A stretch of DNA of 64,000 bases from Streptococcus chenjunshii (GCF_003086355.1 NZ_CP031733.1:1922001-1986000); one strand, 5' to 3'; counted from the stretch's first letter, positions 37,032 through 47,194 are shown. Numbers and translations: made by a program. Notes: generated from the letters alone by a model not told the origin.

Positions 37032-39017
37032 TCAGAGTGTTTGATAGAGTTTAGCAGCATTTTCTGCAGTGAAACCGTAGGCTTCAAAGATACGGGCGCC
37101 TGGTGCTGAAGCCCCCCAAGTGTCAATTGTCAAGGTCTTGCCTTGGAGACCGACATATTTGCCCCAGCCAAAGCTTGAACCGGCTTCAATGGCTAAACGC
37201 TTAGTAACCGTCTTAGGCAGAACAGCTTCTTGGTAAGCTTCAGATTGTTCATCAAAGATATTTTGTGCCGGCATTGAAACAACACGGACATGGATGCCTT
37301 TATCTGCCAAAACGTCCTGTGTATCCAGTGCTAGCTTGACTTCAGATCCTGTTGCAATAAGGATGCCATCAAGGTCCCCTTTAGCTTCCGAAAGAATGTA
37401 GGCTCCTTTGCTGACCCCCTCTTTAGCCAACTCTTTTGTACCTTTTAGAACCGGAAGATTCTGACGGGTCAAAACCAGCATAGTCGGACGGTCTGTCTCT
37501 GCAAGCGCCTGCTGCCAAGCAGCATTGGTCTCATTGCCGTCGGCAGGGCGGATAACATTTAAGTTAGGCATCGACCGAACACTGGCCAGCTGTTCAACGG
37601 GTTCATGAGTTGGGCCATCCTCGCCTACGGCAATAGAATCATGTGTCATCACATAGACAGTTGGCAGTTTCTGCAAGGCAGCCATTCGGACAGCCGGAAG
37701 CAGATAGTTAGAAAAGACAAAGAAGGTGCCGCCGTAAACACGGGTACCGCCATGCAGAGCAATACCATTCATGGCTGCTGCCATAGCGAATTCGCGAACC
37801 CCAAACCAAATGTTGCGGCCGGCATAATTATCTGACTGAAAATCAGATTCAGCTTTAACCATGGTATTGTTCGAAGCTGATAGGTCAGCGGAACCGCCCC
37901 AAAATGACGGAATCTGCTCCGAAATCTGCTGAATAGCCTGCTGGCTGGATACCCGGCTGGCAAGGCTGCTGTCCAGTTCATGCGGCTGAAGTTCAACAGC
38001 CAGAGGTTCTTCAGCAAAGGCTGCTTGATATTGAGCCGCCAAGTCCGGATATTGAGCTTGGTATTCACGGAATTTAGTCGTCCAAGCATTTTCAGCTGCC
38101 TGACCGCGGAATTTAATACCTGCCTCAAAACGTTTAGCCACTTCTTCAGGTACCGCAAATTCTGGATAATCCCAGTCATAAGCCTGTTTGGCATAGGCAA
38201 CACCCTCTGAACCGAGAGGCGCTCCATGAACGGCAGATGTTCCCTGTTTTTCGGCACCAAAACCGATAATCGTCTTAACTTCTACGATAGAAGGTCTATC
38301 TGTTTCCGCTTTCGCAGCTTCGATCGCTTCTGCAATGGCTTCTAAGTCATTGCCATCTTCAACAAGAATGTGCTGCCAGCCATAAGCCTCAAACCTGCCC
38401 TTAACATCTTCTGTAAAAGCTTTCGAAGTCGGACCGTCCAGTGAAATATCATTCGAATCATACAGGAGAATCAGCTTGCCAAGCTTAAGGTGGCCAGCTA
38501 AACTAGCCGCTTCCTGACTGACTCCTTCCATCAGGCAGCCATCCCCGCTGAGGGCATAAGTATAATGGTCAACAATATCAAAACCTGGTTTATTAAATGT
38601 TGCTGCTAAATGAGCTTCTGCCATAGCCATTCCCACAGCATTGGCAATTCCCTGCCCCAAAGGGCCAGTTGTCGCTTCTACGCCGTCGGTATGGGTCACT
38701 TCCGGATGCCCTGGTGTCTTGGACCCCCACTGACGAAAAGCTTTTAAGTCTTCTACGCTCACATCATAGCCAGCCAGATGCAGCAGGCTGTATAATAAAG
38801 CAGATCCATGACCAGCCGACAGAACAAAACGGTCGCGATTGGACCAAGAACGCCCTGTCTTGGGATTGACCCGTAAAAATTTATTCCACAGCACATAGGC
38901 CATCGGAGCTGCTCCCATCGGCAGCCCCGGATGCCCTGAATTCGCAGCCTGAATAGCATCAATAGAAAGCGTGCGAATAGTATTAACCGCTAAATTATCA
39001 ATAGAATCAAATGTCAT
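37032..39017 (-). CDS. tkt: Transketolase
   Basis: Thiamine-diphosphate enzyme of the pentose phosphate pathway, 661 residues. Substrate and cofactor motifs: [48 protein letters not shown], the ThDP motif [20 protein letters not shown] with its distal Asn in YDSNDIS, and the pyrimidine domain [20 protein letters not shown]. Start MTFDSID at 39017 is preceded by GAGGAGGG. It has its own promoter and two leader hairpins. With the TalC-type enzyme upstream it interconverts sugar phosphates for the neighbouring PTS operons. Confidence 0.96.
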   Translation of the reverse strand: MTFDSIDNLAVNTIRTLSIDAIQAANSGHPGLPMGAAPMAYVLWNKFLRVNPKTGRSWSNRDRFVLSAGHGSALLYSLLHLAGYDVSVEDLKAFRQWGSKTPGHPEVTHTDGVEATTGPLGQGIANAVGMAMAEAHLAATFNKPGFDIVDHYTYALSGDGCLMEGVSQEAASLAGHLKLGKLILLYDSNDISLDGPTSKAFTEDVKGRFEAYGWQHILVEDGNDLEAIAEAIEAAKAETDRPSIVEVKTIIGFGAEKQGTSAVHGAPLGSEGVAYAKQAYDWDYPEFAVPEEVAKRFEAGIKFRGQAAENAWTTKFREYQAQYPDLAAQYQAAFAEEPLAVELQPHELDSSLASRVSSQQAIQQISEQIPSFWGGSADLSASNNTMVKAESDFQSDNYAGRNIWFGVREFAMAAAMNGIALHGGTRVYGGTFFVFSNYLLPAVRMAALQKLPTVYVMTHDSIAVGEDGPTHEPVEQLASVRSMPNLNVIRPADGNETNAAWQQALAETDRPTMLVLTRQNLPVLKGTKELAKEGVSKGAYILSEAKGDLDGILIATGSEVKLALDTQDVLADKGIHVRVVSMPAQNIFDEQSEAYQEAVLPKTVTKRLAIEAGSSFGWGKYVGLQGKTLTIDTWGASAPGARIFEAYGFTAENAAKLYQTL

Positions 39018-39036
39018 CCAAACCCTCCTCAAAAAA

Positions 39037-39318
39037 AAGATACAAAGGCCGTTAAGAACGCAAAAGGAAAATAGGGGACTGGCTGACGAATCGTCAGATT
39101 CTAAGTCAGGCCATCTTTTTCCCGCAGCGTTTAGGGCGTGTTCAGTTCCAACAAGATACAAAGGCCGTTAAAAGCTCACAGCAAAAATAGGAGACTGGAC
39201 GAAGAGCCACGAGGCTCTAGGACAGGCGATACTCACAGAGCAGCCACATTCGTACGTCAGCCTATGGCTTCCTACGATCGCGTCTCTTTTCACTAGGATT
39301 TTAGGACCTGTTTCATCC
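39037..39318 (-). repeat. Leader hairpin cluster upstream of tkt (2 copies, one hybrid)
   Basis: 39037-39151 is type A with inner CTGACGAATCGTCAG. 39153-39318 has a type C left arm (AAAAGCTCACAGCAAAAATAG) but a type B right arm (TTTTCACTAGGATTTTAGG) around the long insert, so its two arms come from different types. Confidence 0.8.
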
Positions 39319-39335
39319 ATTATGCTGTCTCTTTT

Positions 39336-39344
39336 ATTATAGCA
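39336..39344 (-). promoter_or_regulatory. tkt promoter (extended -10)
   Basis: Minus-strand TGCTATAAT, hexamer 39341-39336, upstream of both leader hairpins; the leader would be about 310 nt. Confidence 0.6.
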
Positions 39345-39407
39345 TAAAAGCACTGCTATACGATAGCTCTAAAGTATAGTTTATACCCTATCGCTTTAAA
39401 CTGTCTG

Positions 39408-40055
39408 TTAATTATTTTTGAAGGTTTCCCAATCTTTAAGGAATGTCTCAATCCCCGCTGCTGTTAAAGGATGCTGGGTTAATTTTGTAAAGAGTCCGTC
39501 TGGTATAGTAGCAATATGAGCACCTAGTTTAGCCACTTTTTCAACATGAGTGCTGTTTCTGATGCTGGCAGCAATAATTTCTGTTGTAAAACCATAAAGG
39601 TCAATAATCTGTCTGAGATCGGCAATAAGCCGGTAAGCATCTGTTCCAATATCTTCAAGTCGGCCGATAAAAGGACTGATAAACGTTGCACCGGCTTTCA
39701 TAGCCATCAAGCCTTGTGAAACGGTAAAAATTAAGGTGACATTGGTTTTTATTCCCTCTTTTGATAGAATATTAACAGCTTTTAAGCCTTCTTCAGTCAT
39801 TGGAATTTTAATCACAATATTATCAGCCCATTTAGCTATAACCCGGGCTTCTTCTACCATTTCCGATGCTGTCAGTCCTGTAACTTCTGCACTGACCGGA
39901 CCTGAGATGAGTGAACAGATTTCTTTGATAACCGTTTCAAAATCCCGGCCTTCACGTGAAATAATAGTAGGATTTGTGGTTACACCATCTGCTATACCTA
40001 ACTCACTAATTCGTTTAATAGCTTCAACATTTGCTGTGTCTAGAAAAAATTTCAT
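39408..40055 (-). CDS. TalC/MipB-family transaldolase or fructose-6-phosphate aldolase
   Basis: 215 residues, TIM barrel, small transaldolase subfamily. N-terminus [13 protein letters not shown], then GVTTNPTII. The Schiff-base Lys is K83 in [13 protein letters not shown], with NVTLIFT and [11 protein letters not shown] after it. The family contains both transaldolases and fructose-6-phosphate aldolases, which sequence reading alone cannot separate. It lies directly upstream of tkt but has its own promoter and leader hairpins. Confidence 0.88.
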   Translation of the reverse strand: MKFFLDTANVEAIKRISELGIADGVTTNPTIISREGRDFETVIKEICSLISGPVSAEVTGLTASEMVEEARVIAKWADNIVIKIPMTEEGLKAVNILSKEGIKTNVTLIFTVSQGLMAMKAGATFISPFIGRLEDIGTDAYRLIADLRQIIDLYGFTTEIIAASIRNSTHVEKVAKLGAHIATIPDGLFTKLTQHPLTAAGIETFLKDWETFKNN

Positions 40056-40074
40056 TGTTTTCCTCCTTTTCAAA

Positions 40075-40452
40075 AAGATACAAAGGCCGGCCGTGAAGAA
40101 CGCAAAAGGAAAATAGGAGACTGACCGCTGAGTCATTAAAGACTCAAGGGAAGTCTATCTTTTTCCCGCAGCGTTTAGGCCGTGTTCAGTTCCAATAAGA
40201 TACAAAGGCCGTTAAGAACGCAAAAGGAAAATAGGCGGTAAGTCCGAAATCTTTGATTTCGCAGACGCACCCCTGTCAGGATGACTAGAAGGGGGCGGTC
40301 GGCTGTTAAGACGACAAAGCCTTCAGACATCTACGGCTGGCGGTAAACCAGAAATCTCTGATTTCACAGGCAGCACCTCCTGTCAGGACGGCTAAAGCCT
40401 CTAACTGTATTTGGATTACTCTTTGCTTCCCTGTGTTTAGGACCTGCCTTAT
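40075..40452 (-). repeat. Leader hairpin cluster upstream of the talC-like gene (2 copies)
   Basis: 40075-40195 is type A (short form; GGCCGG duplicated at its edge). 40197-40452 is type A on the left, with two successive GGTAA-type modules (GAAATCTTTGATTTC, GAAATCTCTGATTTC) and a decayed right arm ending TTTAGGACC. The gene-side end is 20 nt from the start codon. Confidence 0.75.
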
Positions 40453-40466
40453 TGCTGTTACTTTTT

Positions 40467-40475
40467 ATTATAGGC
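40467..40475 (-). promoter_or_regulatory. talC-like gene promoter candidate
   Basis: Minus-strand GCCTATAAT with TATAAT at 40472-40467, placed between the terminator and the leader hairpins. Confidence 0.5.
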
Positions 40476-40490
40476 TGAAATGCCAAGAAT

Positions 40491-40540
40491 GCCGCGTATA
40501 AAACTGTCCTTTGTAAAGGACAGTTTTATACGCGGTCTTT
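40491..40540. terminator. Terminator after the HAD gene
   Basis: A perfect stem of about 21 bp (CCGCGTATAAAACTGTCC … GGACAGTTTTATACGCGG) with a 4-base loop, 32 nt after the HAD stop. It separates the fructose-type PTS operon from the talC-like gene. Confidence 0.75.
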
Positions 40541-40571
40541 TACGCAGAGAGGCTGGCTGACAGCGGTAATA

Positions 40572-41285
40572 TCAGCATTCGGAAAGTAACTGTTTTAAGA
40601 GCTGGTAAAGCTCTGCTTCGCTGCTGACCTGATAATACTCAAAACCGGATGCCTGGCCGTCTTCTGCAGTCTTATGGCGTTTGTTCAGCCAGATGGCCTG
40701 CCAGCCTGCACGGCTGGCTCCTATAATATCATTAACAAAGTGGTCACCGATATAATAATAATCAGTCGTTAGCTGTCTGACATTCTTTTTAGCTAAATCA
40801 AAGATTTCCCGCTGCGGTTTAGCGATCTTAACCTGCGCGGAAATCCATATATTCTCAGGCCTTACCCATTTGGTCAAACCCAACTGGTTAATTTTGGCTT
40901 CCTGATGTTTTGAGGGACCGTTTGTAATCAGCCCCAACTCATGCCCGCTTTTCCGGCAAAAGTCAAGAATAGCAGCCATTTGATCCGATAATTTAATTGT
41001 TTTTTGAAAGTTTTCATAACTCTCTTGAAAGGCTAATGCTTCGTCGGAAGTGATTTCTTTTCCAAAAGCCTGCAGCGCCTTTTGAATCCGGTAAATTTTC
41101 ATCGCATCTGCCGACATAGCCCCGCTTTCTGACAGATCAAAAACTTGGTCACTAAGCTTACGGCTGTATTTGAAAAGTTCTTCAATATTCAGGTTTTGAT
41201 CAGGAAAATGCTGTATATAAGCTTGCTCAAAAGGCTGAAGCTGGTCATATAAAGTATCATCAACATCAAAGAAAAGGGCTGCCAC
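40572..41285 (-). CDS. HAD-superfamily phosphatase (YjjG-like)
   Basis: 237 residues. The nucleophile motif FFDVDDTLYDQ is at the N-terminus, the Thr of motif II in LGLITNGPSKHQ, the Lys of motif III in AQVKIAKPQ, and motif IV in YYIGDHFVNDIIGASRAGW. The helical cap between residues 20 and 90 is C1 type, as in YjjG nucleotidases. The start is GTG 41285 behind AGGAGG. It follows the GatZ-like gene by 74 nt; a GC-rich hairpin (about 41310-41347) lies in that gap. Confidence 0.85.
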   Translation of the reverse strand: MAALFFDVDDTLYDQLQPFEQAYIQHFPDQNLNIEELFKYSRKLSDQVFDLSESGAMSADAMKIYRIQKALQAFGKEITSDEALAFQESYENFQKTIKLSDQMAAILDFCRKSGHELGLITNGPSKHQEAKINQLGLTKWVRPENIWISAQVKIAKPQREIFDLAKKNVRQLTTDYYYIGDHFVNDIIGASRAGWQAIWLNKRHKTAEDGQASGFEYYQVSSEAELYQLLKQLLSEC

Positions 41286-41359
41286 TTTCTTAACCTCCTA
41301 AGTACGATGCTTTCAGCGGCTGCTGCGCTTGTAGAAAGCCGCCGCTTCTGCTTATAGTC

Positions 41360-42637
41360 CTATTTAGAAAGATTTTTGATACGGCTGGTTACTCCCTTCA
41401 AATTGTAACATTCAGCGTAATCACGAATCGGACGTTTAATATGGTCAATCACATAGCGCTGACCGTCAATATCGTGGGCGGACAGATTAGCATACATCTT
41501 TTCAATTTCTGCCTTAACAGCCTCATCGTTGAATGTATAATGCCCAGCAATATCGAGGATTTCAGCCTGCAGCTCTTCATTGCCGGCTTCCAGAATTTGT
41601 GCAACCGTTAAATCTTTCTGGTCGCCTACCATCCACTTTCTCCAGCGTTCACTCTTGATAGCGTGCAAGAGCAAAACTTCACGCACATTAGATTTTTCAG
41701 CAATCAGACCATATTCCTGAAGCTTTCCTTCAACCGCGGCTAGGTTTAAGTAAGCCCGTGTTTCTTCTGTTCCGTACTGAGGGGCTACATTTGTTGCGGT
41801 CACATGAGCAGGAATATGTTCCAAGAGGGTGACATCATCAAGGTAATCGCCGTTATGCTCCTTCAGACCGACACCGTATTTCTTAGCCATTTGTGCTAAA
41901 TCAACTGCATTTTTGAAATTAAAGTTTCCGACCTGTTCTGTTTTACGGGTCAGTGTTCCTGTTTGACCAACAATAAAGGTTGGCATAGGCAGGCCGCGTT
42001 TCCCCAGTTCTTCCTGCAGGCGTAAAATAAAGGTTTCATAAGTTTCGGTTGAAGTCAGGCCGCCATTGGTTTCTTCTGTCCCTACTTCATAGCCGATCTC
42101 CGGCAGATTGCGGCTTTTACGCTCTTTTTCACAGAATTCAATCAAATCTACCGTCCGCTCCAGAACAGTGTCTAAAGGAATAACTTTGCCAACTTCAAAA
42201 GGATCTTTGGTCGGATCAATCATCAGCAAATCAAATCCCGCTTCAATATCAGCCAAATAGGATTTTTTCCCAAGCTCCATGGCTTCCTCTGTCGGCAGAT
42301 GATCATTGCGTTCCTTGTCACGTTGCCAAGGGCCGCCATGATCACGGCATAAATAATACAAATTATCATAGTTGATACTGTTAGCTACTTCTTCAACAGC
42401 GGCAGCAAAAGTAAACTGGTTCCAACCGTTGACATAGCCTCCCCCAAGCTCATCAGCATCAACTTGATTGCGGCTGGCGATAAACATGACTGGATAATCG
42501 TCTTCCTGCGAGAGTTCCAAGGTTGCCTGCACACAGTTTTTCGACATCGGACCGATCCCCAAAATAGTCGCACTGTCACCTGTTTCCTGTAATTTCAATA
42601 ACCCTTCTACAGTTTGTTTAATAGATAGTTTAGTCAT
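41360..42637 (-). CDS. GatZ/KbaZ-family protein (tagatose metabolism)
   Basis: 425 residues of the GatZ/KbaZ family, TIM barrel. Recognisable: FIASRNQVDADELGGGYVNGW, CRDHGGPWQRD, DPTKDPFEVGKVIPL, GYEVGTEETNGGLTS and KEHNGDYLDD. Classically GatZ supports the aldolase GatY, but no gatY is in this window. As I recall, stand-alone relatives have been shown to epimerise tagatose 6-phosphate to fructose 6-phosphate, which would link the PTS downstream of transport to glycolysis. The start MTKLSI follows GAGGAAAGG. Confidence 0.85.
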   Translation of the reverse strand: MTKLSIKQTVEGLLKLQETGDSATILGIGPMSKNCVQATLELSQEDDYPVMFIASRNQVDADELGGGYVNGWNQFTFAAAVEEVANSINYDNLYYLCRDHGGPWQRDKERNDHLPTEEAMELGKKSYLADIEAGFDLLMIDPTKDPFEVGKVIPLDTVLERTVDLIEFCEKERKSRNLPEIGYEVGTEETNGGLTSTETYETFILRLQEELGKRGLPMPTFIVGQTGTLTRKTEQVGNFNFKNAVDLAQMAKKYGVGLKEHNGDYLDDVTLLEHIPAHVTATNVAPQYGTEETRAYLNLAAVEGKLQEYGLIAEKSNVREVLLLHAIKSERWRKWMVGDQKDLTVAQILEAGNEELQAEILDIAGHYTFNDEAVKAEIEKMYANLSAHDIDGQRYVIDHIKRPIRDYAECYNLKGVTSRIKNLSK

Positions 42638-42653
42638 CCTTTCCTCCTCACTA

Positions 42654-42900
42654 TAATACAAAGACCGTTAAAAACGCAAAAGGAAAATAGACGGTAAGTC
42701 CGAAATCTGTAATTTTGCAGACACACCCCTGCCAAGATGACTGGAAGGGCATGGTCGGCTGTCAAGACGACAAAGCCCTCAGTCATCTACGGCTGGCTAA
42801 GCCTTGTAACAGAACCTCAAATGATAGGTTCTCTTACTCTCCCATTTTCAAGTTCGGGCTGCCTGTATACTCCCGCAGCGTTTAGGCCGTATTCACTTCA
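42654..42900 (-). repeat. Leader hairpin element upstream of the GatZ-like gene
   Basis: One long type A copy with the GGTAAGTCCGAAATC module and a decayed inner part; the right arm is CCCGCAGCGTTTAGGCCG. It fills the gap between EIIC and the GatZ-like gene; the gene-side end is 17 nt from the start. Confidence 0.75.
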
Positions 42901-42932
42901 AATATATTTGTCCTCGTCGTTAAGCACCCATT

Positions 42933-43991
42933 TTAGCTATTCTCTGCCGCTGCTTCTTCTAAATTTGGTTTAGTGAAATGAAGAATAGCAACTGATACTA
43001 ATGTTCCAATCAGCATAGCAATCACATACCACAGTTTGCCGTTAACAACCGGCAGAATAATGAGGCCTCCATGCGGCACCAAAGCTTCAACACCATTTGC
43101 CATACCCAAAGCACCGCCGACAGCACTTCCGATAATGATAGCCGGCAAAACACGCTTCATATCCTTAATTGCAAAAGGAATTGCTCCCTCAGTGATACCA
43201 ATCAATCCCATGAATAAAGCAGAGATCCCTAAATCACGGTCTTCTGTACTGTACTTTCTGCGGTCAATCAGGGTTGAAATAGCCATAGCCAAAGGCGGGA
43301 TAGCCACAGCAATCCGGTGAGCTCCGTTAGGAGAATAAACGCCTTCTGCCATCAAGGCCAGAGTAAAGGCAGTAGCAGTCTTATTGATAGGACCGCCCAT
43401 ATCCACAGCAGTCATTGCTCCGATAATCAAACCAAGAATAATGGCACTGCCCCCCTGCATGCTGCTTAAGGTAGCTACCAGCCAATCCATCGCAAGGCCG
43501 ATCGGAACAGAAATTACATAAATATAAATCATTCCGATAACAAAAGTAGTGATCACCGGCACAATCAAAATGGGCATAATCGTTCTGATAGTTGGCGGCA
43601 CTTTCCAGGTTTTACACCATTTAACAAAATAACCGCAGGCTACCCCCATCAGCATAGCTCCTAAAAAGCCAGTCTGCACTTGACCTGAACCGATCGGGTT
43701 ATTAGCCACATAGCCTAAAATCATGGCAGGGGCCAAACCTGGTTTACCGGCTATAGAATAAGCAATATAACCTGACAAAATCGGAATCATCATCGCAAAA
43801 CCGGCACTTCCCAAATCATTAAGATTCTGCATGAATTGGTTGGAAATTTCCATACCGGAATCACCGGCATTACCTGTACCAAGAGCAATGGCTAAAAAGA
43901 TACCTCCGACAACTACTGTCGGCAGCATATAAGAAACACCTGTATTAAATGCCTTCTGCAAGTCTTTCCAAATCTTATTTTCTTTTTTCAT
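42933..43991 (-). CDS. PTS fructose-type EIIC
   Basis: 352-residue permease of the fructose/mannitol-like (Fru) EIIC class with about nine membrane segments. GVSYMLPTVVVGGIFLAIALG opens the first, DMGGPINKTATAFTLAL holds the conserved GGPxNK loop, and GLIGITEGAIPFA the GITEGAIPFA motif. ATG 43991 lies three bases after the EIIB stop. It is typical of single-domain EIIC proteins that work with separate EIIA and EIIB. The sugar may be fructose or a related ketose or hexitol. Confidence 0.88.
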   Translation of the reverse strand: MKKENKIWKDLQKAFNTGVSYMLPTVVVGGIFLAIALGTGNAGDSGMEISNQFMQNLNDLGSAGFAMMIPILSGYIAYSIAGKPGLAPAMILGYVANNPIGSGQVQTGFLGAMLMGVACGYFVKWCKTWKVPPTIRTIMPILIVPVITTFVIGMIYIYVISVPIGLAMDWLVATLSSMQGGSAIILGLIIGAMTAVDMGGPINKTATAFTLALMAEGVYSPNGAHRIAVAIPPLAMAISTLIDRRKYSTEDRDLGISALFMGLIGITEGAIPFAIKDMKRVLPAIIIGSAVGGALGMANGVEALVPHGGLIILPVVNGKLWYVIAMLIGTLVSVAILHFTKPNLEEAAAENS

Positions 43992-43993
43992 AG

Positions 43994-44317
43994 TCAATTA
44001 CCTACAATCTTCTCTGCTTCATCAATAAATTTCGCTGGATCCTTGATAACTTCGCTAGGGTCAGCATTTAAAACTCGATTAGCCTCCCTTTTCTCGTCAA
44101 AGCGGTCTTCTCCTTCAATTTCAACAGCAATAGCCAAAATGACCGCATCTGCTGTATCAATAACATCTTGTTCCAGTTCATTTTCAATTCCCATACCGCC
44201 TTGGGTCTCTACTTGATACTCATAACCACGTTTTTTACATTCTTTTTCAATAGCTTCCTGCGCCATATAAGTATGGGCAATTCCTGTCGGACAAGCTGTA
44301 ACTGCAACAATTTTCAT
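43994..44317 (-). CDS. PTS fructose-type EIIB
   Basis: 107 residues. MKIVAVTACPTGIAHTYMAQEAIE carries the phospho-Cys (residue 9) in the fructose-EIIB motif; DTADAVILAIAVEIEGEDRF follows. ATG 44317 is preceded by AGGAGGAAGAG; the in-frame upstream codons are the leader element. It acts between the EIIA encoded upstream and the EIIC encoded next. Confidence 0.9.
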   Translation of the reverse strand: MKIVAVTACPTGIAHTYMAQEAIEKECKKRGYEYQVETQGGMGIENELEQDVIDTADAVILAIAVEIEGEDRFDEKREANRVLNADPSEVIKDPAKFIDEAEKIVGN

Positions 44318-44334
44318 CTCTTCCTCCTTTAAAC

Positions 44335-44740
44335 AAGATACAAAGCCCGTTAAGAACGCAAAGTAAAAATAGGAGCCTGACCGCCGAGTCACTAAAGACT
44401 CAAGGGAGGGCTATCTTTTTTACACAGCGTTTAGGGCATGTTCAGTTCCAATAAGATACAAAGGCCGTTTAAAAATCCGTATGAAAATAGGGGATGGCAA
44501 GTGATACCTAAGCATCACAATGATAGCCATCTTTTTCACTAGGATTTTAGGCCGTGTTCAGTTCCAATAAGATACAAAGGCCGTTTAAAAATCCGTATGA
44601 AAATAGGGGATGGCAAGTGATGCCTAAGCATCACAATGACAGCCATCTTTTTCACTAGGATTTTAGGGCGTGTTCAGTTCCAATAAGATACAAAGCCCGT
44701 GTCAAATCCGTATGAATTGGCTTACAGCAAGCCGGCTTCG
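44335..44740 (-). repeat. Leader hairpin cluster upstream of the fructose-type EIIB gene (4 copies)
   Basis: 44335-44450 type D (GTAAAAATAG with TTTTTTACACAGCGTT), 44453-44567 and 44569-44683 type B, nearly identical to each other, and a truncated copy 44685-44740. Inner hairpin of the B copies: GTGATGCCTAAGCATCAC inside GATGGC/GCCATC. They occupy almost the whole gap between the EIIA and EIIB genes. Confidence 0.85.
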
Positions 44741-44765
44741 CTGGAAATTCGAACCTTCTGTTTGT

Positions 44766-45227
44766 TTATAACTCAACAGCGTTCAGCTGTGCAAAAGCGG
44801 CATCTACGGTGCTTTGTTCTAATAGTTTTTGCCGGAACTCTTCATCCAGCAGTTTTTTGCTCAGTTCTGAAATAAATTTCAGATGGAGCTTGCCTTCGCT
44901 TTGTTCCGGTACACCGATCAGAAAAACCAAACGAACCATATCTTCATTCTTCCCGCTCCATTTCACGTCATCTTTCAGCCGCAAAAAAGCGATAAAAGGC
45001 GAAAGCACTGTGTCTGATTTCCCATGAGGGATAGCAACACTGTAACCAATAGCAGTGGGCACTTCTTTTTCCCGCTCTTTTACTTTGGTGAAGAAGTCAT
45101 CTGCATCTTCGATATAGTCTGCGCTCTGCGCCTTATCCACAAGATAATGGATAATAGCATTCTGATCTGTCAAATCACTGTCTAAAAAAATCAAATCTTT
45201 GGAAATAACGTTTTTGTTTTCTGTCAA
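44766..45227 (-). CDS. PTS fructose-type EIIA
   Basis: 153 residues, PTS_EIIA_2 family, phospho-His in IGYSVAIPHGKSDT (about residue 62). I place the start at TTG 45227, eight bases after GGAGG and one base after the regulator stop; a GTG at 45236 lies inside the Shine-Dalgarno and is unlikely. The tight junction shows translational coupling with the regulator gene. Confidence 0.85.
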   Translation of the reverse strand: MTENKNVISKDLIFLDSDLTDQNAIIHYLVDKAQSADYIEDADDFFTKVKEREKEVPTAIGYSVAIPHGKSDTVLSPFIAFLRLKDDVKWSGKNEDMVRLVFLIGVPEQSEGKLHLKFISELSKKLLDEEFRQKLLEQSTVDAAFAQLNAVEL

Positions 45228-45228
45228 T

Positions 45229-47151
45229 CTATTCACCTCCTACTGCCTGATATAATTCTTTGACTGTCTTTGAAAATCTTATTTTTTTCAAAAGCTCCGG
45301 CTCATCAATTAAATGATAAATATCAGCCAGAAGCCCTCTGGTTTCTCCCGTGTCTTTACTGGCGATACAGATAATAAAAATCAAATCAACATAATAGCGC
45401 TGCCATTTTATCTTCTTTTGGTTTTTAATAACCACGACATAAGTTTCATTGACATTTTGGGGATAACCGTGAGGTACAGCTACACCCTGAGGCAGATCCG
45501 TGCCGCCGATTTTTTCTCTTTGATGCAGATTGTCAATAAAGGACTCGGTCACGATATCTGCCTGAAGCATCCGCTGACCGATTTGATCGAGCACCTCTTT
45601 TTTTGATGAAAATGAGGTATCTACAAAAATCAGACGGTCAGACAGTCTTTTTTTCAAATAAGCCAGACTGGGCGGCGCTGCTGACTGAGCAATCCCGCTC
45701 GGAATGTAGCCGGCTTCCTTAATCGCCTCAATATCTTTCTGGGTTAAAAAAGGCGATACTCTGACGACATGCTCAGCAGCAATGTCAATGTCGACAGTTG
45801 AAATAATTAAATCAAAATCAGCCAGGTCAAGATGTGCCAATTCTTCAACCGAAGAAATCTCGATAGAATCAAATGAAGGAATGTTATTCTTAATTCTGTT
45901 AAGCAGCAATTCTGATGTGGCAATTCCCATTTCACAGACTATCAAAATTTTTTTGGTCATCTTAACCCGTTCAAATGCTGCCTGAAAATAAATGGTTAAA
46001 AAGGCAATCTCATCTTCGTTAAAGGAGATGCCGATCTGATCTTCATAGCGGCTGAGAACCAGCCAAATCGTATTGAAAGTCAGTGAAAATTCAATTTTAA
46101 CTTGTTCTGTAAAAGGATTTTCAATGGTATTTTTGCTTTTCAGACGGTAAATCATAGCCGAAATATGCTGGCTCAGCTGCTGAACCAGCTGCCGATCCTG
46201 ATCAAAATTAACATTTAAAGCATGCGAAATTTGCTCAATAATTTCTGAAACCAGGTCTTTATTAACTAAATCGGTATTTATTTTTTCAAAACGGTTGGAA
46301 ATTAACTGTTTGGATAAATACCTGACATCTGCATTGCTATAGGAAAACTGCAGTCTTAAAGATGCTTTATGAAGAAGCTTAACCGCACTTTCTCGGTAAA
46401 ATGAGGTCTGATTATCCAAAATGTAATCCTGGTCCGCCTGAAGATGGTGCCCATTAAGCAGGCGATAAAGCAAAATAATAAAAATACTTAAGACATTTTG
46501 TACATAATAATCTGAGATGGCATTGATATTCTCCCGGACATAAGAGTAAAGAATGCTTGTAGCGACTTTTACCACTTTTTTACCGTAGTATTTTTCCAAA
46601 CACAAAATCTTCTTTTGTACCGAATCATTTAGATAAAGGTCTGAATTACTGATAATATAGCGGTTAAACTGCAGATATGCTTTTTGTATGTCGTTTTCGC
46701 TGCCAACAATTTGAGTTCCGTGACTGTCTTTTTGCAGTTTTATATTCGAATTAACATTCAAAATCTTCATGATGACTTCAAAATCGCGCGTAATGGACGT
46801 CTTACTGACAAAAAATTCTTCAGATAAAGAACTAAAGCTGACCCTTTCTTCATCAAATAAAAGCTTACGCATAATCTCTGTCCGTCTGGTAACAATATCA
46901 GAGATATCCAGTTCCAAAGATGTCTCTTTGACAGACAGCGGCTCTTTTAAATTGCGGATCGCTATGCCCACACCGCGGCGCCTTTCAAAGTACTGGCCTG
47001 ACTGCTGAATGTGCTTTTCAATTTTCTCTAAATCTGAAAAAACCGTTCGCTGTGAAACACCGCATACTTTTGCAAGCTGAGCAGCCGTGATAAAATCACT
47101 TCGGCTCTCCAAAATATCAAGAACTTGTTTTTGTCTTTGCGTTAACAACAT
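45229..47151 (-). CDS. PRD-containing PTS regulator with EIIB and EIIA domains (MtlR/LicR type)
   Basis: 640 residues. HTH at the N-terminus (DFITAAQLAKVCGVSQRTVFSDL), a second HTH, two PRD modules (about 190-400), an EIIB-Gat-like domain (KKILIVCEMGIATSELLLNRI) and a C-terminal EIIA domain (GTDLPQGVAVPHGYP). It is the full-length version of the architecture that is split in the other operon. It presumably activates the EIIA-EIIB-EIIC genes downstream when the sugar is present. Start MLLTQRQ follows GGGGGG. Confidence 0.88.
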   Translation of the reverse strand: MLLTQRQKQVLDILESRSDFITAAQLAKVCGVSQRTVFSDLEKIEKHIQQSGQYFERRRGVGIAIRNLKEPLSVKETSLELDISDIVTRRTEIMRKLLFDEERVSFSSLSEEFFVSKTSITRDFEVIMKILNVNSNIKLQKDSHGTQIVGSENDIQKAYLQFNRYIISNSDLYLNDSVQKKILCLEKYYGKKVVKVATSILYSYVRENINAISDYYVQNVLSIFIILLYRLLNGHHLQADQDYILDNQTSFYRESAVKLLHKASLRLQFSYSNADVRYLSKQLISNRFEKINTDLVNKDLVSEIIEQISHALNVNFDQDRQLVQQLSQHISAMIYRLKSKNTIENPFTEQVKIEFSLTFNTIWLVLSRYEDQIGISFNEDEIAFLTIYFQAAFERVKMTKKILIVCEMGIATSELLLNRIKNNIPSFDSIEISSVEELAHLDLADFDLIISTVDIDIAAEHVVRVSPFLTQKDIEAIKEAGYIPSGIAQSAAPPSLAYLKKRLSDRLIFVDTSFSSKKEVLDQIGQRMLQADIVTESFIDNLHQREKIGGTDLPQGVAVPHGYPQNVNETYVVVIKNQKKIKWQRYYVDLIFIICIASKDTGETRGLLADIYHLIDEPELLKKIRFSKTVKELYQAVGGE

Positions 47152-47194
47152 ACAGCCCCCCTTTCTCTTTAACTTGTATCCCGAATACGCTTTC

